Under the pieces are notes generated by a model. It searched no databases. It had not been told where the DNA came from and saw only the letters and a list, made by a program, of their open reading frames with translations. Below are positions 23,399 through 33,098 of a DNA stretch of 64,000 nt, one piece after another. Within the stretch, counting starts at the first letter, position 1; every line of letters begins with the position of its first letter. The position numbers and the translations under genes are program-made. The stretch covers positions 366,479-430,478 of the forward strand of contig NZ_JACHEH010000005.1 in assembly GCF_014201415.1 (NCBI RefSeq). The letters are read 5' to 3'. Origin of the DNA: Chelatococcus composti. GTDB lineage: Bacteria > Pseudomonadota > Alphaproteobacteria > Rhizobiales > Beijerinckiaceae.

Positions 23399-25522
23399 AT
23401 GCGCGTCTTCGCTCGCGCGGCGCTCTGCGCCACTGTTTCTCTCATGGCTCTGTCCGCCGCCCTGGCCCAGGACGGTGCCAATCAGCCGGCTGCCTGGCAG
23501 GCCTCGATCCCGGGCGGGGACATTACCCTCGACGAGATCACGGTCACGGCCACGAAGACCGAGGAAAAGGCCATCGATGCGCTCGCCGGCGTGAGCACGG
23601 TGAGCGAGCAGGACATCCAGCGTCTTCAGCCGTCGCGCATCTCGGATGTTTTCCTCGGCATGCCCGGCGTGACGACACAGACGACCGTGCAGGACCCTGG
23701 CCAGGCCATCAACATCCGCGGGATGCAGGATTACGGGCGCGTCGCCGTCCTCATCGACGGCGCCCGGCAGAACTACGGCAGGGAGGGGCACGGCGCCAAC
23801 GGCACGTTCTATCTCGATCCGGAGCTCGTCGGTGGCATCGACGTCACGCGCGGCCCCGTCTCCACGATCTACGGCTCGGGCGCCATCGGCGGCGTTGCGT
23901 CCTTCCGCACGCGGTCCATCGACGACGTGCTGGCCGAGGACGAGCAGATCGGCGCTGTCCAGCATCTCGGCGCCGGCACCAATGGCGCCAACTTCGTGAA
24001 CAGCACGATGGTCGGTGCGCGCCTCGGCACGGCGGCGGACATCTTCGGCCAGTTCGTCTGGCGCAACGAGACACCCTACAGGGACGGCGCCGGCAACACG
24101 ATCGTGGACACCGGCTCGAAGCTTTCGGCCGGCAACGTCAAGTTCAACCTGCGTCCGGTCGACGGCCACACCATCTCGGCCACGGCGCTGTTCCAGGAAT
24201 ACCGCTTCACGAACAACGCCAACGGCACCGATGGCGCCCGGTTCGGCCACGAGGTGCAGACCGGCAACTACACGCTGGGCTATCGCTTCCAGCGTCCGGA
24301 CGTGCCGTGGCTCGACCTGTCGATCAAGGGCTACTACGTGACGACGACGGATGACCAGCGCCTCATCAATCCGTCTTCACCTTACGTCGCGTCGGGAGCC
24401 CGTGCCGGCGATGCGCGGCGCTTCGACGTCGAAACAACCGGTGTCGATATCCACAACACGTCCCGCTTCAGCACGGGGAGCGTCGATCATGCCGTGACCG
24501 TCGGCTTCGACGCTCTGCGCGACCATGTGACCGTGCAGGACCAGGCGGGCGGCTTCGGCTCGGCCCTGACGCCGTCCGGCAACCGCCGCCTGACGGGCGC
24601 GTTCATCCAGGACGAGCTGCGCTATGGCGACTGGCTGCGCGTGATCGGCGCCCTGCGCTACGACTCCTACAAGCTGGACGGCGGCGGCTACAATTCCGAC
24701 GGCAGCCGCCTGTCGCCGAAGATCACGATCGGCATTTCGCCGATCCAGGGCATCGAGCTTTACGGCACCTATGCCGAGGGCTACCGCGCGCCGACCATCA
24801 CGGAGACCCTTGTCAACGGCGTCCATCCCTTCCCGGCCTTCAACATCCTGCCGAACCCGGCCCTGAAGCCGGAAGTGGCGCGCAACTGGGAAGCCGGGGT
24901 CAACGTGAAGTATGACGGCATCTTCACCGAGAACGACAAGTTCCGCGCCAAGGCCAACGTGTTCCTGAACAACGTCAGCGACTATATCGATAGCGTTGAC
25001 GTTGGCACGCCCCACCTCACGCCGATCGTTCCTGGCATGCCGGCCTTCGTGTGCCAGTTCGTGCCGGCGATGTGCATCTCGCTGTACGACCAGCAGTACC
25101 AGAACATCGCCAAGGCCCGCCTGACGGGTGTCGAGGTGGAGGCCGCCTATGACTGGGGTGGCGGCTTCATCTCCGTGGCGGGCACGCACATCAACGGCAA
25201 GAACAAGCAGACGAACGGCCCGCTCAACAGTGTCATGCCGGACCAGGTGAGTACGACGCTCGGTCTGCGCTTCCTCGACGACAAGCTGACGATTGGCACG
25301 CGCCTGACCTTCGTCGACGATTCGAAGAAGAACGTGACCAACCCGACGAAGGGCTACGGGCTCGTCGACCTGTTCGCCTCCTATCAGTACAGCGACCGTA
25401 TCCGCGGCGACATCATCATCAAGAACGTATTCGATCGCCAGTACACCCAGTACCTCAACTCTGATGCGAGCCCCGGTCTGACGGCGAAGTTCGGTCTGAC
25501 CGTCAAGTTCGCGGCGAAGTGA
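23399..25522 (+). CDS. hmuR: TonB-dependent heme/hemoglobin receptor
   Basis: A 707-residue outer-membrane receptor. MRVFARAALCATVSLMALSA is the signal peptide; the TonB box region ITVTATKTEEKAID follows at about residue 44, then the plug (MPGVTTQTTVQDPGQAINIR onward), then the 22-strand barrel ending in an aromatic-terminated strand (GLTVKFAAK). The YRAP motif (about 462) with LPNPALKPE (about 484) corresponds to the FRAP/NPNL signature of heme and hemoglobin receptors. It feeds HmuT in the periplasm. Divergent from hmuPTUV, which strengthens the heme assignment over other siderophores. ATG 23399 has no strong ribosome site, which may mean translation is regulated. Confidence 0.88.
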   Translation: MRVFARAALCATVSLMALSAALAQDGANQPAAWQASIPGGDITLDEITVTATKTEEKAIDALAGVSTVSEQDIQRLQPSRISDVFLGMPGVTTQTTVQDPGQAINIRGMQDYGRVAVLIDGARQNYGREGHGANGTFYLDPELVGGIDVTRGPVSTIYGSGAIGGVASFRTRSIDDVLAEDEQIGAVQHLGAGTNGANFVNSTMVGARLGTAADIFGQFVWRNETPYRDGAGNTIVDTGSKLSAGNVKFNLRPVDGHTISATALFQEYRFTNNANGTDGARFGHEVQTGNYTLGYRFQRPDVPWLDLSIKGYYVTTTDDQRLINPSSPYVASGARAGDARRFDVETTGVDIHNTSRFSTGSVDHAVTVGFDALRDHVTVQDQAGGFGSALTPSGNRRLTGAFIQDELRYGDWLRVIGALRYDSYKLDGGGYNSDGSRLSPKITIGISPIQGIELYGTYAEGYRAPTITETLVNGVHPFPAFNILPNPALKPEVARNWEAGVNVKYDGIFTENDKFRAKANVFLNNVSDYIDSVDVGTPHLTPIVPGMPAFVCQFVPAMCISLYDQQYQNIAKARLTGVEVEAAYDWGGGFISVAGTHINGKNKQTNGPLNSVMPDQVSTTLGLRFLDDKLTIGTRLTFVDDSKKNVTNPTKGYGLVDLFASYQYSDRIRGDIIIKNVFDRQYTQYLNSDASPGLTAKFGLTVKFAAK

Positions 25523-25835
25523 CGGGCCCGCGCCGGGGAAAGCCGATGCCGAAGGTGCCGACGGACATTGCGATGCCGGCCCTGCCCAGTCGCGGCCTTC
25601 CGTGCCCGGACACCTGTCGCGCACGGAGCGGACTTGCGCCCGCCAGCCGCCACCGAAAGGCCCGTGGCCCGCGGAGCCGCGCCGCCGCGGACCTGCCGCA
25701 GCACGGGAAAGAGGTTGTTGCCGGCCGCGAATTGCGCGAATTCGTCGAGCCCTGCGAGGATGCGGGCCTCGCAGGGCACGGCGCGCCCCGGGCGCCGCAG
25801 GGCGCCTGCCCAGGTCCATCGAAGGAGAAGAGACC
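25523..25835 (+). other. Gap with a leader hairpin before the heme monooxygenase gene
   Basis: This 313-base stretch carries no gene I trust; an in-frame extension of the downstream gene has no homologous look. At 25750-25776 CCCTGCGAGG and CCTCGCAGGG pair perfectly over 10 bp around a 7-base loop (ATGCGGG), about 60 bases before the start codon, with no T-run. It may be an mRNA stem affecting processing or translation between receptor and monooxygenase. I see no typical terminator. Confidence 0.4.
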
Positions 25836-26177
25836 ATGTTCATCGCCATGAACCGCTTCAAGGTTCATCCCGATTCCTGCGCCGACTTCGAGCGGGTTTG
25901 GCTCGATCGCGAAGTCTATCTGCACCAGGTGCCGGGCTTCGTCGAATTCCACCTGCTGCGCGGCCCCCGGTATGACGACCATGTGCTCTACTCCTCGCAC
26001 ACGATCTGGGCCACGAAGGCGGATTTCGAGAACTGGACGAAGTCCGAGGCGTTCCGCAATGCGCACAAGGATGCGGGCCGGAACAAGGTGCTCTACATCG
26101 GCGGACCGCAGTTCGAGGGCTTCGAGGTCATCCAGACCATCACCAAGGACGGCGAGCGGGTGAACGCCGCCGCCTGA
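25836..26177 (+). CDS. hmuQ: IsdG-type heme-degrading monooxygenase
   Basis: A 113-residue antibiotic-biosynthesis-monooxygenase-fold protein. Residues Asn6 (AMNRF), Trp67 (ENWTKS) and His77 (NAHKDA) occupy almost the same positions as the catalytic Asn7-Trp67-His77 triad of staphylococcal IsdG. The order and spacing support heme degradation, liberating iron, as for the HmuQ/HmuD enzymes of Bradyrhizobium. ATG 25836 follows GAAGGAGAAGAGACC, a good ribosome site. It lies downstream of the heme receptor in the same direction, fitting an uptake-and-breakdown unit. The reaction product (biliverdin or staphylobilin-like) cannot be inferred. Confidence 0.8.
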   Translation: MFIAMNRFKVHPDSCADFERVWLDREVYLHQVPGFVEFHLLRGPRYDDHVLYSSHTIWATKADFENWTKSEAFRNAHKDAGRNKVLYIGGPQFEGFEVIQTITKDGERVNAAA

Positions 26178-26202
26178 CGTGGGAGGCCTTCCCGGGGAAC
26201 GG

Positions 26203-26231
26203 AAAGCGCGCGCCTCACCGGCGCGCCCTTT
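26203..26231 (+). terminator. Terminator after the heme monooxygenase gene
   Basis: AAAGCGCGCGCC (26203-26214) pairs with GGCGCGCCCTTT (26220-26231) over 12 bp with a single C-C mismatch, loop TCACC, followed by GTCGTTTGC. It starts 26 bases after the monooxygenase stop. The A/T-rich outer pairs and 3' T's fit an intrinsic terminator. Confidence 0.6.
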
Positions 26232-26466
26232 GTCGTTTGCGCAACGAGGCTGCGTCCCAAGAAAGCTTCAGGCTCATGGCGCGCGGCAACGAGGCCTTCG
26301 CGCCGTGGTGCCCCACCAGCCTCGTGGGTGCCAGGCCTCGACGGCGCAGAGCCGCATTTCGCTTCCCGTCAAGGGATGATAGATACGCTTGCGGATTAGG
26401 CCGGCCGAGGTGGGGGCCTTCGGGCCGGCCGGGGCGGGCGGCTTCATCAGTGCGAAAGGCGCGGCG

Positions 26467-27633
26467 GTGCTGGACCTTGTGACGGGCTTCGTCGTGTTCT
26501 CGGCTGTCGTCGCGACGGTCGGCGGGGTGCTGTTCCATGTCTGGCTGCGCAACCGCCACCATCATGGCAGCCTCTTCTGGGCAGCCGCCTTCACGGTGCT
26601 GGCGACAGGCGGCCTCCTGATCGGCGCGCGAGGGCAGATCGCCGACGTTTTTTCCATCCATCTCGGCAATGCGCTGATGCTGGCCGGCCTTGTGCTGCTG
26701 CTCTGCGGCATCGCCCGTGTCAACGACGAGCCGCTGCGCCCGGCCTTCCTCCTGCCGCTCGCCATCTGGCTGGCCGGGATGCCGGCGCCGCAATTCGCGG
26801 ACAGCGTCAGTTTCCGCATGGCGCTCTACCACACGGCAGCGCTCTCCGCCTATACGCTGATCGCCACAAGCCTGTGGCGGCACCGGCACCGGTCGCCGGC
26901 GCAGCGGGTGCTGTTCTGTCTCAGCGCGGCCAGCGTCGCTGTGAGTGCCGTCTTCATCGTCTCCGTCGTGGTGTGGCCGCCGGACGACTTCCTGACCTAT
27001 CCACTCGGCCCGTATGTCCTTGTCGCCGGGACCGTGGCCCTCATGGGGACGGTGGTGGCGGGTGCGCGACTCATCAGCGAGGATGCCGATGTCTCACTGG
27101 TGCTCCTCGCGGAGACGGACGACCTCACCGGCGTTCTCAACCGTCGGGGCCTCGCCCGCCGCTTCGCCGCGCAGCAGGGGCAGAGGGCAGGGGGCGCGCT
27201 CGCCGGCGTCCTGATGTTCGACCTCGACCATTTCAAGAGCATCAACGACATCCACGGCCATGCTGTGGGCGACGCGGCGCTCGTCCATTTCGCCGCGGTG
27301 GCGCGGGCGCATCTCAGGGACGAGGACATCTTCGGCCGTCTCGGCGGCGAGGAGTTCTGTGCCATCCTGGCGGTCTCGTCGGTCAACGAGGCCTTCGCTG
27401 TGGCGGAACGAATCCGCTCGGCGCTCAATGCGGCGCCGTTCGTCACCGCAACTTGCCAGATCGCCCCCACCGTCAGCACCGGCGTCTATGTCGCACCCCG
27501 CGATACGGTGACGCTGGAGGCCCTCCTGACGGCCGCAGACGCGGCGTTGTATCGCGCAAAATCGCGCGGCCGGGACTGTATCGTCGCCGATGCAGCCTGC
27601 CAGGCCGAGGATTTATGTATGGCGATCGGCTGA
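26467..27633 (+). CDS. Membrane-bound diguanylate cyclase (GGDEF family)
   Basis: About 388 residues. The first 200 carry six or seven membrane helices (MLDLVTGFVVFSAVVATVGG onward), a MASE-like sensor, then a GGDEF domain with the active-site signature GGEEF (about 293-297), which is catalytically competent. The product-inhibition I-site RxxD (RDED, about 284-287) lies five residues ahead, so c-di-GMP feedback is likely. Start is uncertain: GTG 26467 gives a start at the first helix with an AAAGG-like site; TTG 26389 would add a 26-residue extension. It stands alone between the heme cluster and an ABC transporter, with no EIL-type hydrolase domain nearby. Confidence 0.85.
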   Translation: MLDLVTGFVVFSAVVATVGGVLFHVWLRNRHHHGSLFWAAAFTVLATGGLLIGARGQIADVFSIHLGNALMLAGLVLLLCGIARVNDEPLRPAFLLPLAIWLAGMPAPQFADSVSFRMALYHTAALSAYTLIATSLWRHRHRSPAQRVLFCLSAASVAVSAVFIVSVVVWPPDDFLTYPLGPYVLVAGTVALMGTVVAGARLISEDADVSLVLLAETDDLTGVLNRRGLARRFAAQQGQRAGGALAGVLMFDLDHFKSINDIHGHAVGDAALVHFAAVARAHLRDEDIFGRLGGEEFCAILAVSSVNEAFAVAERIRSALNAAPFVTATCQIAPTVSTGVYVAPRDTVTLEALLTAADAALYRAKSRGRDCIVADAACQAEDLCMAIG

Positions 27634-27939
27634 CGAGCGGCGCAAAGGCCGCGCATATCCGTGCCATCTGACCGCCGGCGTGTCTGGGAAAAGCGTACTT
27701 CCCAGCGGACGCGCGACTGTAATGGGCGAGATATTCTTGTCATGTTCGGGTAATTATTTGAATACGGAATGTGAATATATCTTGTGCACTTTGCGGTTCA
27801 CGCCGGCATTCAGCCTTTTCGCCAATTTATAACAATTACAAATTGCGCACGACTTGTTGCAAGCGCCGGGATGAGGCCATAAGAGGCGCCATCCGCCGAT
27901 GGCGACGGACATGCATTGGCGCGGTAACCGCACGAGAAA
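27634..27939 (+). other. AT-rich promoter region before the SsuC-like permease gene
   Basis: The 306-base gap holds no gene. Its central part (about 27730-27850) is much richer in A+T than the surroundings, as expected of a promoter region. The inverted repeat CAATTT (27823-27828) and AAATTG (27840-27845), separated by 11 bases, could be an operator. A ribosome-like GAGAAA precedes ATG 27940. No terminator with a T-run was found after the diguanylate cyclase gene. Confidence 0.4.
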
Positions 27940-28714
27940 ATGACCACTCCCGGTCTCAGAAGACATACTGGCGCGGCCTGCGTCCTGATCGTTCTTGCAG
28001 CGGCATGGTGGCTGGCCTCCGCCAGCGGGCTGGTCTCGCCCTTCCTCTTGCCGCTGCCCCAGACGGTGCTGGCGACGGGCTGGGAGCTTCTTGCCGACGG
28101 CACGCTCGGCATGCATGTGGCGGTCAGCGTCGGGCGCATTCTCGCCGGCTACAGCCTTGCCGTGGCGCTGGCGCTGCCGCTCGCCTTCCTCTTTGGCATC
28201 TCGCCGGCGGTGCGGCAGGCGTTCGAGCCGGTGCTGGAGTTCCTGCGCCAAGTGCCGCCGCTCGCCATGATGCCTCTGCTCATCCTCTGGCTTGGCATCG
28301 GCGAGGCGCAGAAGGTGGGTATCATTGTCCTTGCCTGCTTCTTCCCCATCTTTCTCGGCGCGCTCGGCGGCATCGCGCAGTGCGATCCCAAGCTCGTCGA
28401 GGTCGGCCGCGTCTGTGGCCTGCGCCAGTGGGACATCCTGCGGCGCATCGTGCTGCCGGCGGCGCTGCCATCGATCGTCATCGGGTTGCGCATCGCGCTG
28501 GGGCAGGGCTGGCGGGCGCTCGTCGGCGCCGAGCTCGTCGCCTCCGCCGCCGGGCTCGGCTACATGATCGTCGATGCCGAGCAGCTGGCGCGCACCGACA
28601 TCGTCATCGTCGGCATCTTTGTCATCGGCACGCTCGGCCTACTCGCCGATTTCGGCGTGCGCCGGCTGATCGCGCGCACCGCACCCTGGCTGCGCCAGCG
28701 CACCGAGCTGACCC

Positions 28715-28722
<8 letters not shown>
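27940..28722 (+). CDS. ABC transporter permease, SsuC/TauC-like
   Basis: A 260-residue permease with six membrane segments. EFLRQVPPLAMMPLLILWLG and GQGWRALVGAELVASAAGLG (the EAA-type loop) are characteristic of the aliphatic sulfonate/taurine/nitrate/thiamine-precursor class. With the next two genes it forms a full importer; its last eight bases overlap the ATPase gene. The substrate is unknown: members of this family import sulfonates, nitrate, hydroxymethylpyrimidine and other small anions, and nothing in the local genes points clearly to one of them. Confidence 0.82.
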
Positions 28723-29455
<733 letters not shown>

Positions 29456-29496
29456 GACCCTTCCGCACACAACCCCGTGCAACAGGAGATGAACCC

Positions 29497-30468
29497 GTGA
29501 TCGTCACGACCCGTCGCACCATCATGACCGCCGCCCTGGCGCTCGCCGCGGCCCTGCCGCTCGCCGGCGCGGCCACGGCGGCCGAGAAGCCGAAGACGGT
29601 GCGCATCACCTATGTGTCCTCGCCCTTCAACGTGCCGTCCATCGTCATGCGCGCCAAGGGCTATCTCGACGAGGCCTTCGCGCCCTTCGGCATCAAGGTG
29701 GAGTCGCCGGAGATCACCTCGGGGGCCCAGCAGGTGCAGGCGATCGCGGCCGGCGAGGTCGATATCGCCAGCGTCCTCGGCGGCTCATCGGCCATCCTCG
29801 GCAAGGCGAACGGGGCTGATGTGAAGGTCATCGCCGCCTACAGCCGCAATCCGGAGGCCTATGCCATCCTCGCCGCCAAGGGCGGGCCGACCTCCGTTGC
29901 CGAGCTCAAGGACAAGACGGTCGCCGGGCCGAAGGGCACTGTGCTCAACCAGCTCCTTGCCGCGGCGCTCGCCGCCAACGGCATGACGCTCAACGACGTC
30001 AACTACATCAACATGGATCTCGGAGCGGCCCGCGCCGCGCTGCTCGCGGGCAAGGTCGATGCCGCGACGCTCGCCGGCAACAACGCCCTCGCAGTGGAGC
30101 AGGCCGGTGGCCATGTCATCGTCAACGGCAAGGGCCTGTTCAACCCGACCACGGTCATCGGCGTGCGCGGCGCCTTCCTCGAGGAGCATCCGGACCTCGT
30201 CGAGGCCTATCTTGCCGCCCACCGCAAGGCGCTCGAGTTCATGGCGAAGGAGCCGGAAGAGGCGCTGAAGCTCGCCGCGGAGGAGCAGAAGATCTCGCTC
30301 GAGGACGCCCGTCGCATGAACGCCTGGTACGACTTCACGCTGAAGATGACCGATGAGGATGTCGCCAACCTCGCCGCCGACCAGGACTTCATGGTCGAGG
30401 CCGGCATGCTGAAGAAGAAGATCGACATCAAGGCCGATCTCATCGCACCCATCGCCTTCCAGCAGTGA
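29497..30468 (+). CDS. Periplasmic substrate-binding protein (NrtA/SsuA/THI5-like)
   Basis: A 323-residue binding protein with a signal peptide (RTIMTAALALAAALPLAGAA). The mature start VRITYVSSPFNVPSIVMRAK, followed by SGAQQVQAIAAGEVDIASVL, matches the NMT1/THI5/SsuA class which binds small, often sulfur-containing or pyrimidine ligands. The GTG at 29497 is chosen because GGAGATG lies just upstream and any earlier in-frame reading runs back into the ATPase gene. It is the extracytoplasmic part of the importer. Ligand identity is unresolved and the next two genes do not match known catabolic enzymes for the usual ligands. Confidence 0.85.
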   Translation: MIVTTRRTIMTAALALAAALPLAGAATAAEKPKTVRITYVSSPFNVPSIVMRAKGYLDEAFAPFGIKVESPEITSGAQQVQAIAAGEVDIASVLGGSSAILGKANGADVKVIAAYSRNPEAYAILAAKGGPTSVAELKDKTVAGPKGTVLNQLLAAALAANGMTLNDVNYINMDLGAARAALLAGKVDAATLAGNNALAVEQAGGHVIVNGKGLFNPTTVIGVRGAFLEEHPDLVEAYLAAHRKALEFMAKEPEEALKLAAEEQKISLEDARRMNAWYDFTLKMTDEDVANLAADQDFMVEAGMLKKKIDIKADLIAPIAFQQ

Positions 30469-30475
30469 GGTTGCC

Positions 30476-31090
30476 GTGATCGACGCTCTGCTGCTGGACT
30501 GCGAACAGACCGAGAGCGGCATCAACGCCCTGATGAAGAGCGTTGATCTCGGCTCTCGCTTCGACGTCGTGCCGCTCTACGAGCTGGGCAACGTCGATCT
30601 TGCCGGTTATCGCGGCCTGCTGATCGGCCTCCATGCCGATCAGCGCTTCCTCCTGTCGCGCAAGGCGCAGCTCGAGGCCTTCCTCAAGGGTGGGGGCACC
30701 ATCGTGTTCTGCGGGCACGTGGCCTATCGCTTCCTCGATGAGCTGTCGCCATACCAGCCCATCCCGAACTACAAGGTCACGGACCTTGAGGTGATCCGCG
30801 TCGCCGACCACCCGGTGTGGGAGGGCGTCGATACGGCGGACCTGACCTTCCGTCGCGGCGTCGCCGGCTTCTACGGGCGCGGGGCCAATCCGCCGCCGCC
30901 CGGGGCGCGCATCATCCACGTGCTCGGTCCGGGCCGCCACCCGGTTGACTACGAGGTACGGCCCGCGGTCGGCGGCCGCCTGCTCGTGCACGCCGGTGCC
31001 GACCTCTGGAACTACGCGGACTCGGGCAACACCGCGGCGCGCATGATGCCGCAGCTGCTCGACTGGATCGCCAAGCCGGAGGACGCCTGA
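30476..31090 (+). CDS. Uncharacterised GATase-fold-like protein, first of a pair
   Basis: A 204-residue protein with no assigned function. IDALLLDCEQTESGINALM opens a Rossmann-like strand; DLAGYRGLLIGLHADQR and LEAFLKGGGTIVFCGH resemble the class I glutamine-amidotransferase or ThuA-type fold, but I do not see the nucleophile-elbow GxCxG with the His-Glu pair, so amidotransferase activity is not supported. Start is GTG 30476. It overlaps the next gene by one base (TGATG). Both genes share the pattern DLxGaxavav...SP..LxxK......LKxGGTaVxxG and HPxW/F-type segment, so they are tandem paralogues. Position implies processing of the imported compound. Confidence 0.55.
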   Translation: MIDALLLDCEQTESGINALMKSVDLGSRFDVVPLYELGNVDLAGYRGLLIGLHADQRFLLSRKAQLEAFLKGGGTIVFCGHVAYRFLDELSPYQPIPNYKVTDLEVIRVADHPVWEGVDTADLTFRRGVAGFYGRGANPPPPGARIIHVLGPGRHPVDYEVRPAVGGRLLVHAGADLWNYADSGNTAARMMPQLLDWIAKPEDA

Positions 31091-31722
31091 TGAGCTTCGC
31101 TGTTGTCGAAGGTGGTTGCTACTACCACCATGAGACGATCAACGCGCCGCGGTTCCGTGGCCGGTTCGACCGCTCGTTCTATGCGCCGGAACTCGCCGAA
31201 GGTGACCTCGACGGCTTTTCAGCCGTTATGGTGGCGGACCGCATCAGCCCCACGGTCCTGCGGGCCAAGCGGCGCCTCTTCCTGCGCTACCTGAAGCAGG
31301 GTGGAACGCTGATCGTGCTCGGCGAGAACCAGGCGCACACCTGGGCGCCGGGCGTGGAGTGGACGTTCAAGCCTACCAACTTCTGGTGGTGGCTTGACAA
31401 GGACACCGATCCCGGACACCGGATCGTCAATCCCGACCACGAGATCTTCCGCTATGTGCCGCAGCGCGCGGTGGTGTGGCATTTCCACGGCCTGCTGCAT
31501 CCGCCGCCGGGCGCAATCCCGCTTGTCACCATCGCGCCGGAGATGGGCGGCGGGCCGGACGGCACCCTGCTCTACGACCATCCCGGTGTCGCGGATGGCA
31601 AGGGCCGGCTCGTGGTGGCGACGCTCGATCCCTTCTACCATAACGGCAGCCACTTCATGCCGATGGCGACGGCCTTCCTCTCCGGCCTGCTCGACTGGAC
31701 GGACGCCACCTTCAGGCGCTGA
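31090..31722 (+). CDS. Uncharacterised GATase-fold-like protein, second of a pair
   Basis: A 210-residue relative of the preceding protein. It begins FAVVEGGCYYHHETINAPRF, a stretch that differs from the first copy, then DLDGFSAVMVADRISPTVL and FLRYLKQGGTLIVLGENQ which match the shared pattern. VVWHFHGLLHPPPGAIPLV and DPFYHNGSHFMP give several conserved-looking histidines that could bind metal or substrate. It is the last gene of the transporter operon, ending 39 bases before a strong terminator hairpin. No known catalytic family fits, so function is unassigned. Confidence 0.55.
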   Translation: MSFAVVEGGCYYHHETINAPRFRGRFDRSFYAPELAEGDLDGFSAVMVADRISPTVLRAKRRLFLRYLKQGGTLIVLGENQAHTWAPGVEWTFKPTNFWWWLDKDTDPGHRIVNPDHEIFRYVPQRAVVWHFHGLLHPPPGAIPLVTIAPEMGGGPDGTLLYDHPGVADGKGRLVVATLDPFYHNGSHFMPMATAFLSGLLDWTDATFRR

Positions 31723-31761
31723 CGCGGGCCTGTCCGGCCGGCGCGATGCCGTCGCGCTCCC

Positions 31762-31796
31762 GATCGCCGCAAGCCTGCGCTTGCGGCGATCTACTT
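31762..31796 (+). terminator. Terminator of the SsuABC-like operon
   Basis: GATCGCCGCAAGC (31762-31774) and GCTTGCGGCGATC (31779-31791) pair perfectly over 13 bp around the tetraloop CTGC, followed by TACTTTCC. It begins 39 bases after the last gene of the transporter operon. The 3' pyrimidine stretch is short, yet the stem is among the most stable in the window. Confidence 0.7.
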
Positions 31797-31956
31797 TCCG
31801 GGGCCCTGGCCTTGGCCGTGGGCCGGGGCGATCCTCCGGTGCGGTGCCAGCCCCTCTGCGGCATGCAAATGGTACAGGGCACCTTCGCGCCGGCCGAGGG
31901 AAGAAGCTCTGGCCCGATGCCCTGCCGGAGGCTACAGCGTCCGTCGCGAGCCGGAG

Positions 31957-31988
31957 TATCCGCGAGGGAAGATATCCGCGAGGGAAGA
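31957..31988 (+). repeat. 16-bp tandem duplication just upstream of the AbrB-family gene
   Basis: TATCCGCGAGGGAAGA occurs twice back to back (31957-31972 and 31973-31988). The second copy ends three bases before GTG 31992, so the purine-rich AGGGAAGA that can pair with 16S rRNA is duplicated. The repeat length is not a multiple of three, so gain or loss of a unit would change upstream reading frames. It is a perfect repeat, so slippage between sister strains is possible. Confidence 0.8.
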
Positions 31989-31991
31989 GAG

Positions 31992-33098
31992 GTGCAGGGC
32001 ATCCATTCGGCATTCATCAGCTGGCTGCGCACCTTCGCGCCCCGATCGTTCCCCTACCTGCGCTTTCTCGCGGCACTGACGGTCGGCACACTGGGGGGAT
32101 GGGCCTTCGCGCGGGCAAACCTGCCGCTGCCGTGGATGCTGGGGTCGATGACCGCCTGCACGCTCGCTTCCCTCGTGCGGGCGCCGATCGCCGCGCCCGG
32201 AACGGTGCGGCCGCCCATGACCATCATCATCGGCGTGATGCTGGGGGCCGGCTTTACCCCGCAGATTATCGAGAGCGTGGAGAAATGGGCGCCGACGGTG
32301 CTGGGCCTCGCCGCCTTCATCGTCGTCAGCGGCGCGGCCTGCGTCACCTACTTTCGCCGGGTCGCCGGGTTCGATCACACCACAGCCTACTTCGCGGGTA
32401 TGCCCGGCGGCCTGGTGGAGATGGTCATCGCCGGCGAGGAGAGGGGCGGCGACGCCCGCACGATCGCCCTCATCCATTCGGCCCGTGTGCTCCTGATCGT
32501 GCTAACGCTGCCCTTTCTGGTCCGGCTGATCAGCGGCGTGCCGCTGGGGGCGCGGCCGCAGTTCGGCGTGTCGGTGCTCGAGACACCCCTGGCCGACGAG
32601 CTCTGGCTGCTCGGCACGGCGCTGGCGGGCGTATTGCTCGGCCATGTTCTGCGCCTGCCGGCCCGGCTGCTGCTTGGCCCCATGCTGGTGAGCGCGGCGG
32701 TCCATGCCCTGGGGTGGACGCGCTCTGCACCCGCCGTCGAGATCGTCACCGTGGCGCAGCTCGTGCTGGGCACGAGCATCGGGTGCCGCTTCGTGGGCAC
32801 CGCGCCGCACGAGGTCGTGCGTATTCTTCTGCTGTCGTTCGGCTCTACCGCCATCCTGCTCGCCGTCACGGCAACCTTCGCGACCGGCGTGAGCCGCGTC
32901 TCGTCCTATGGCGAGGTTCCCCTGCTGCTTGCCTATTCGCCGGGCGGCCTTGCGGAGATGAGCCTCGTCGCGCTTTCCCTCGGTATCGAGGTGGCCTTCG
33001 TGGCTGCCCATCACATCATCCGCGTGTTCATTGTGATGCTGGGCGCCCCGGTCGGTTTTGCCCTCCAGTCCCGCCTCCGGCGGCGCGGCGGACGCTAG
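31992..33098 (+). CDS. AbrB-family (PF05145) membrane protein
   Basis: A 368-residue, very hydrophobic protein with about ten membrane segments arranged as two similar halves. [20 protein letters not shown] in the first half and its counterpart [20 protein letters not shown] in the second are the duplicated AbrB/ammonia monooxygenase-like motif. Despite the database name these are not DNA-binding regulators but integral membrane proteins of unknown transport function. GTG 31992 follows a purine-rich site; the frame extends back to 31746 but that part lacks hydrophobic or conserved sequence. The last 71 bases overlap the convergent pseudouridine synthase gene. Confidence 0.75.
   Translation: MQGIHSAFISWLRTFAPRSFPYLRFLAALTVGTLGGWAFARANLPLPWMLGSMTACTLASLVRAPIAAPGTVRPPMTIIIGVMLGAGFTPQIIESVEKWAPTVLGLAAFIVVSGAACVTYFRRVAGFDHTTAYFAGMPGGLVEMVIAGEERGGDARTIALIHSARVLLIVLTLPFLVRLISGVPLGARPQFGVSVLETPLADELWLLGTALAGVLLGHVLRLPARLLLGPMLVSAAVHALGWTRSAPAVEIVTVAQLVLGTSIGCRFVGTAPHEVVRILLLSFGSTAILLAVTATFATGVSRVSSYGEVPLLLAYSPGGLAEMSLVALSLGIEVAFVAAHHIIRVFIVMLGAPVGFALQSRLRRRGGR

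Noticed and set aside
25602..25835. An N-terminal extension of the heme monooxygenase gene
   Set aside because: It is Arg- and Pro-rich with no ribosome site at its start, whereas ATG 25836 has GAAGGAG upstream and places the catalytic Asn at position 6 as in IsdG-type enzymes.
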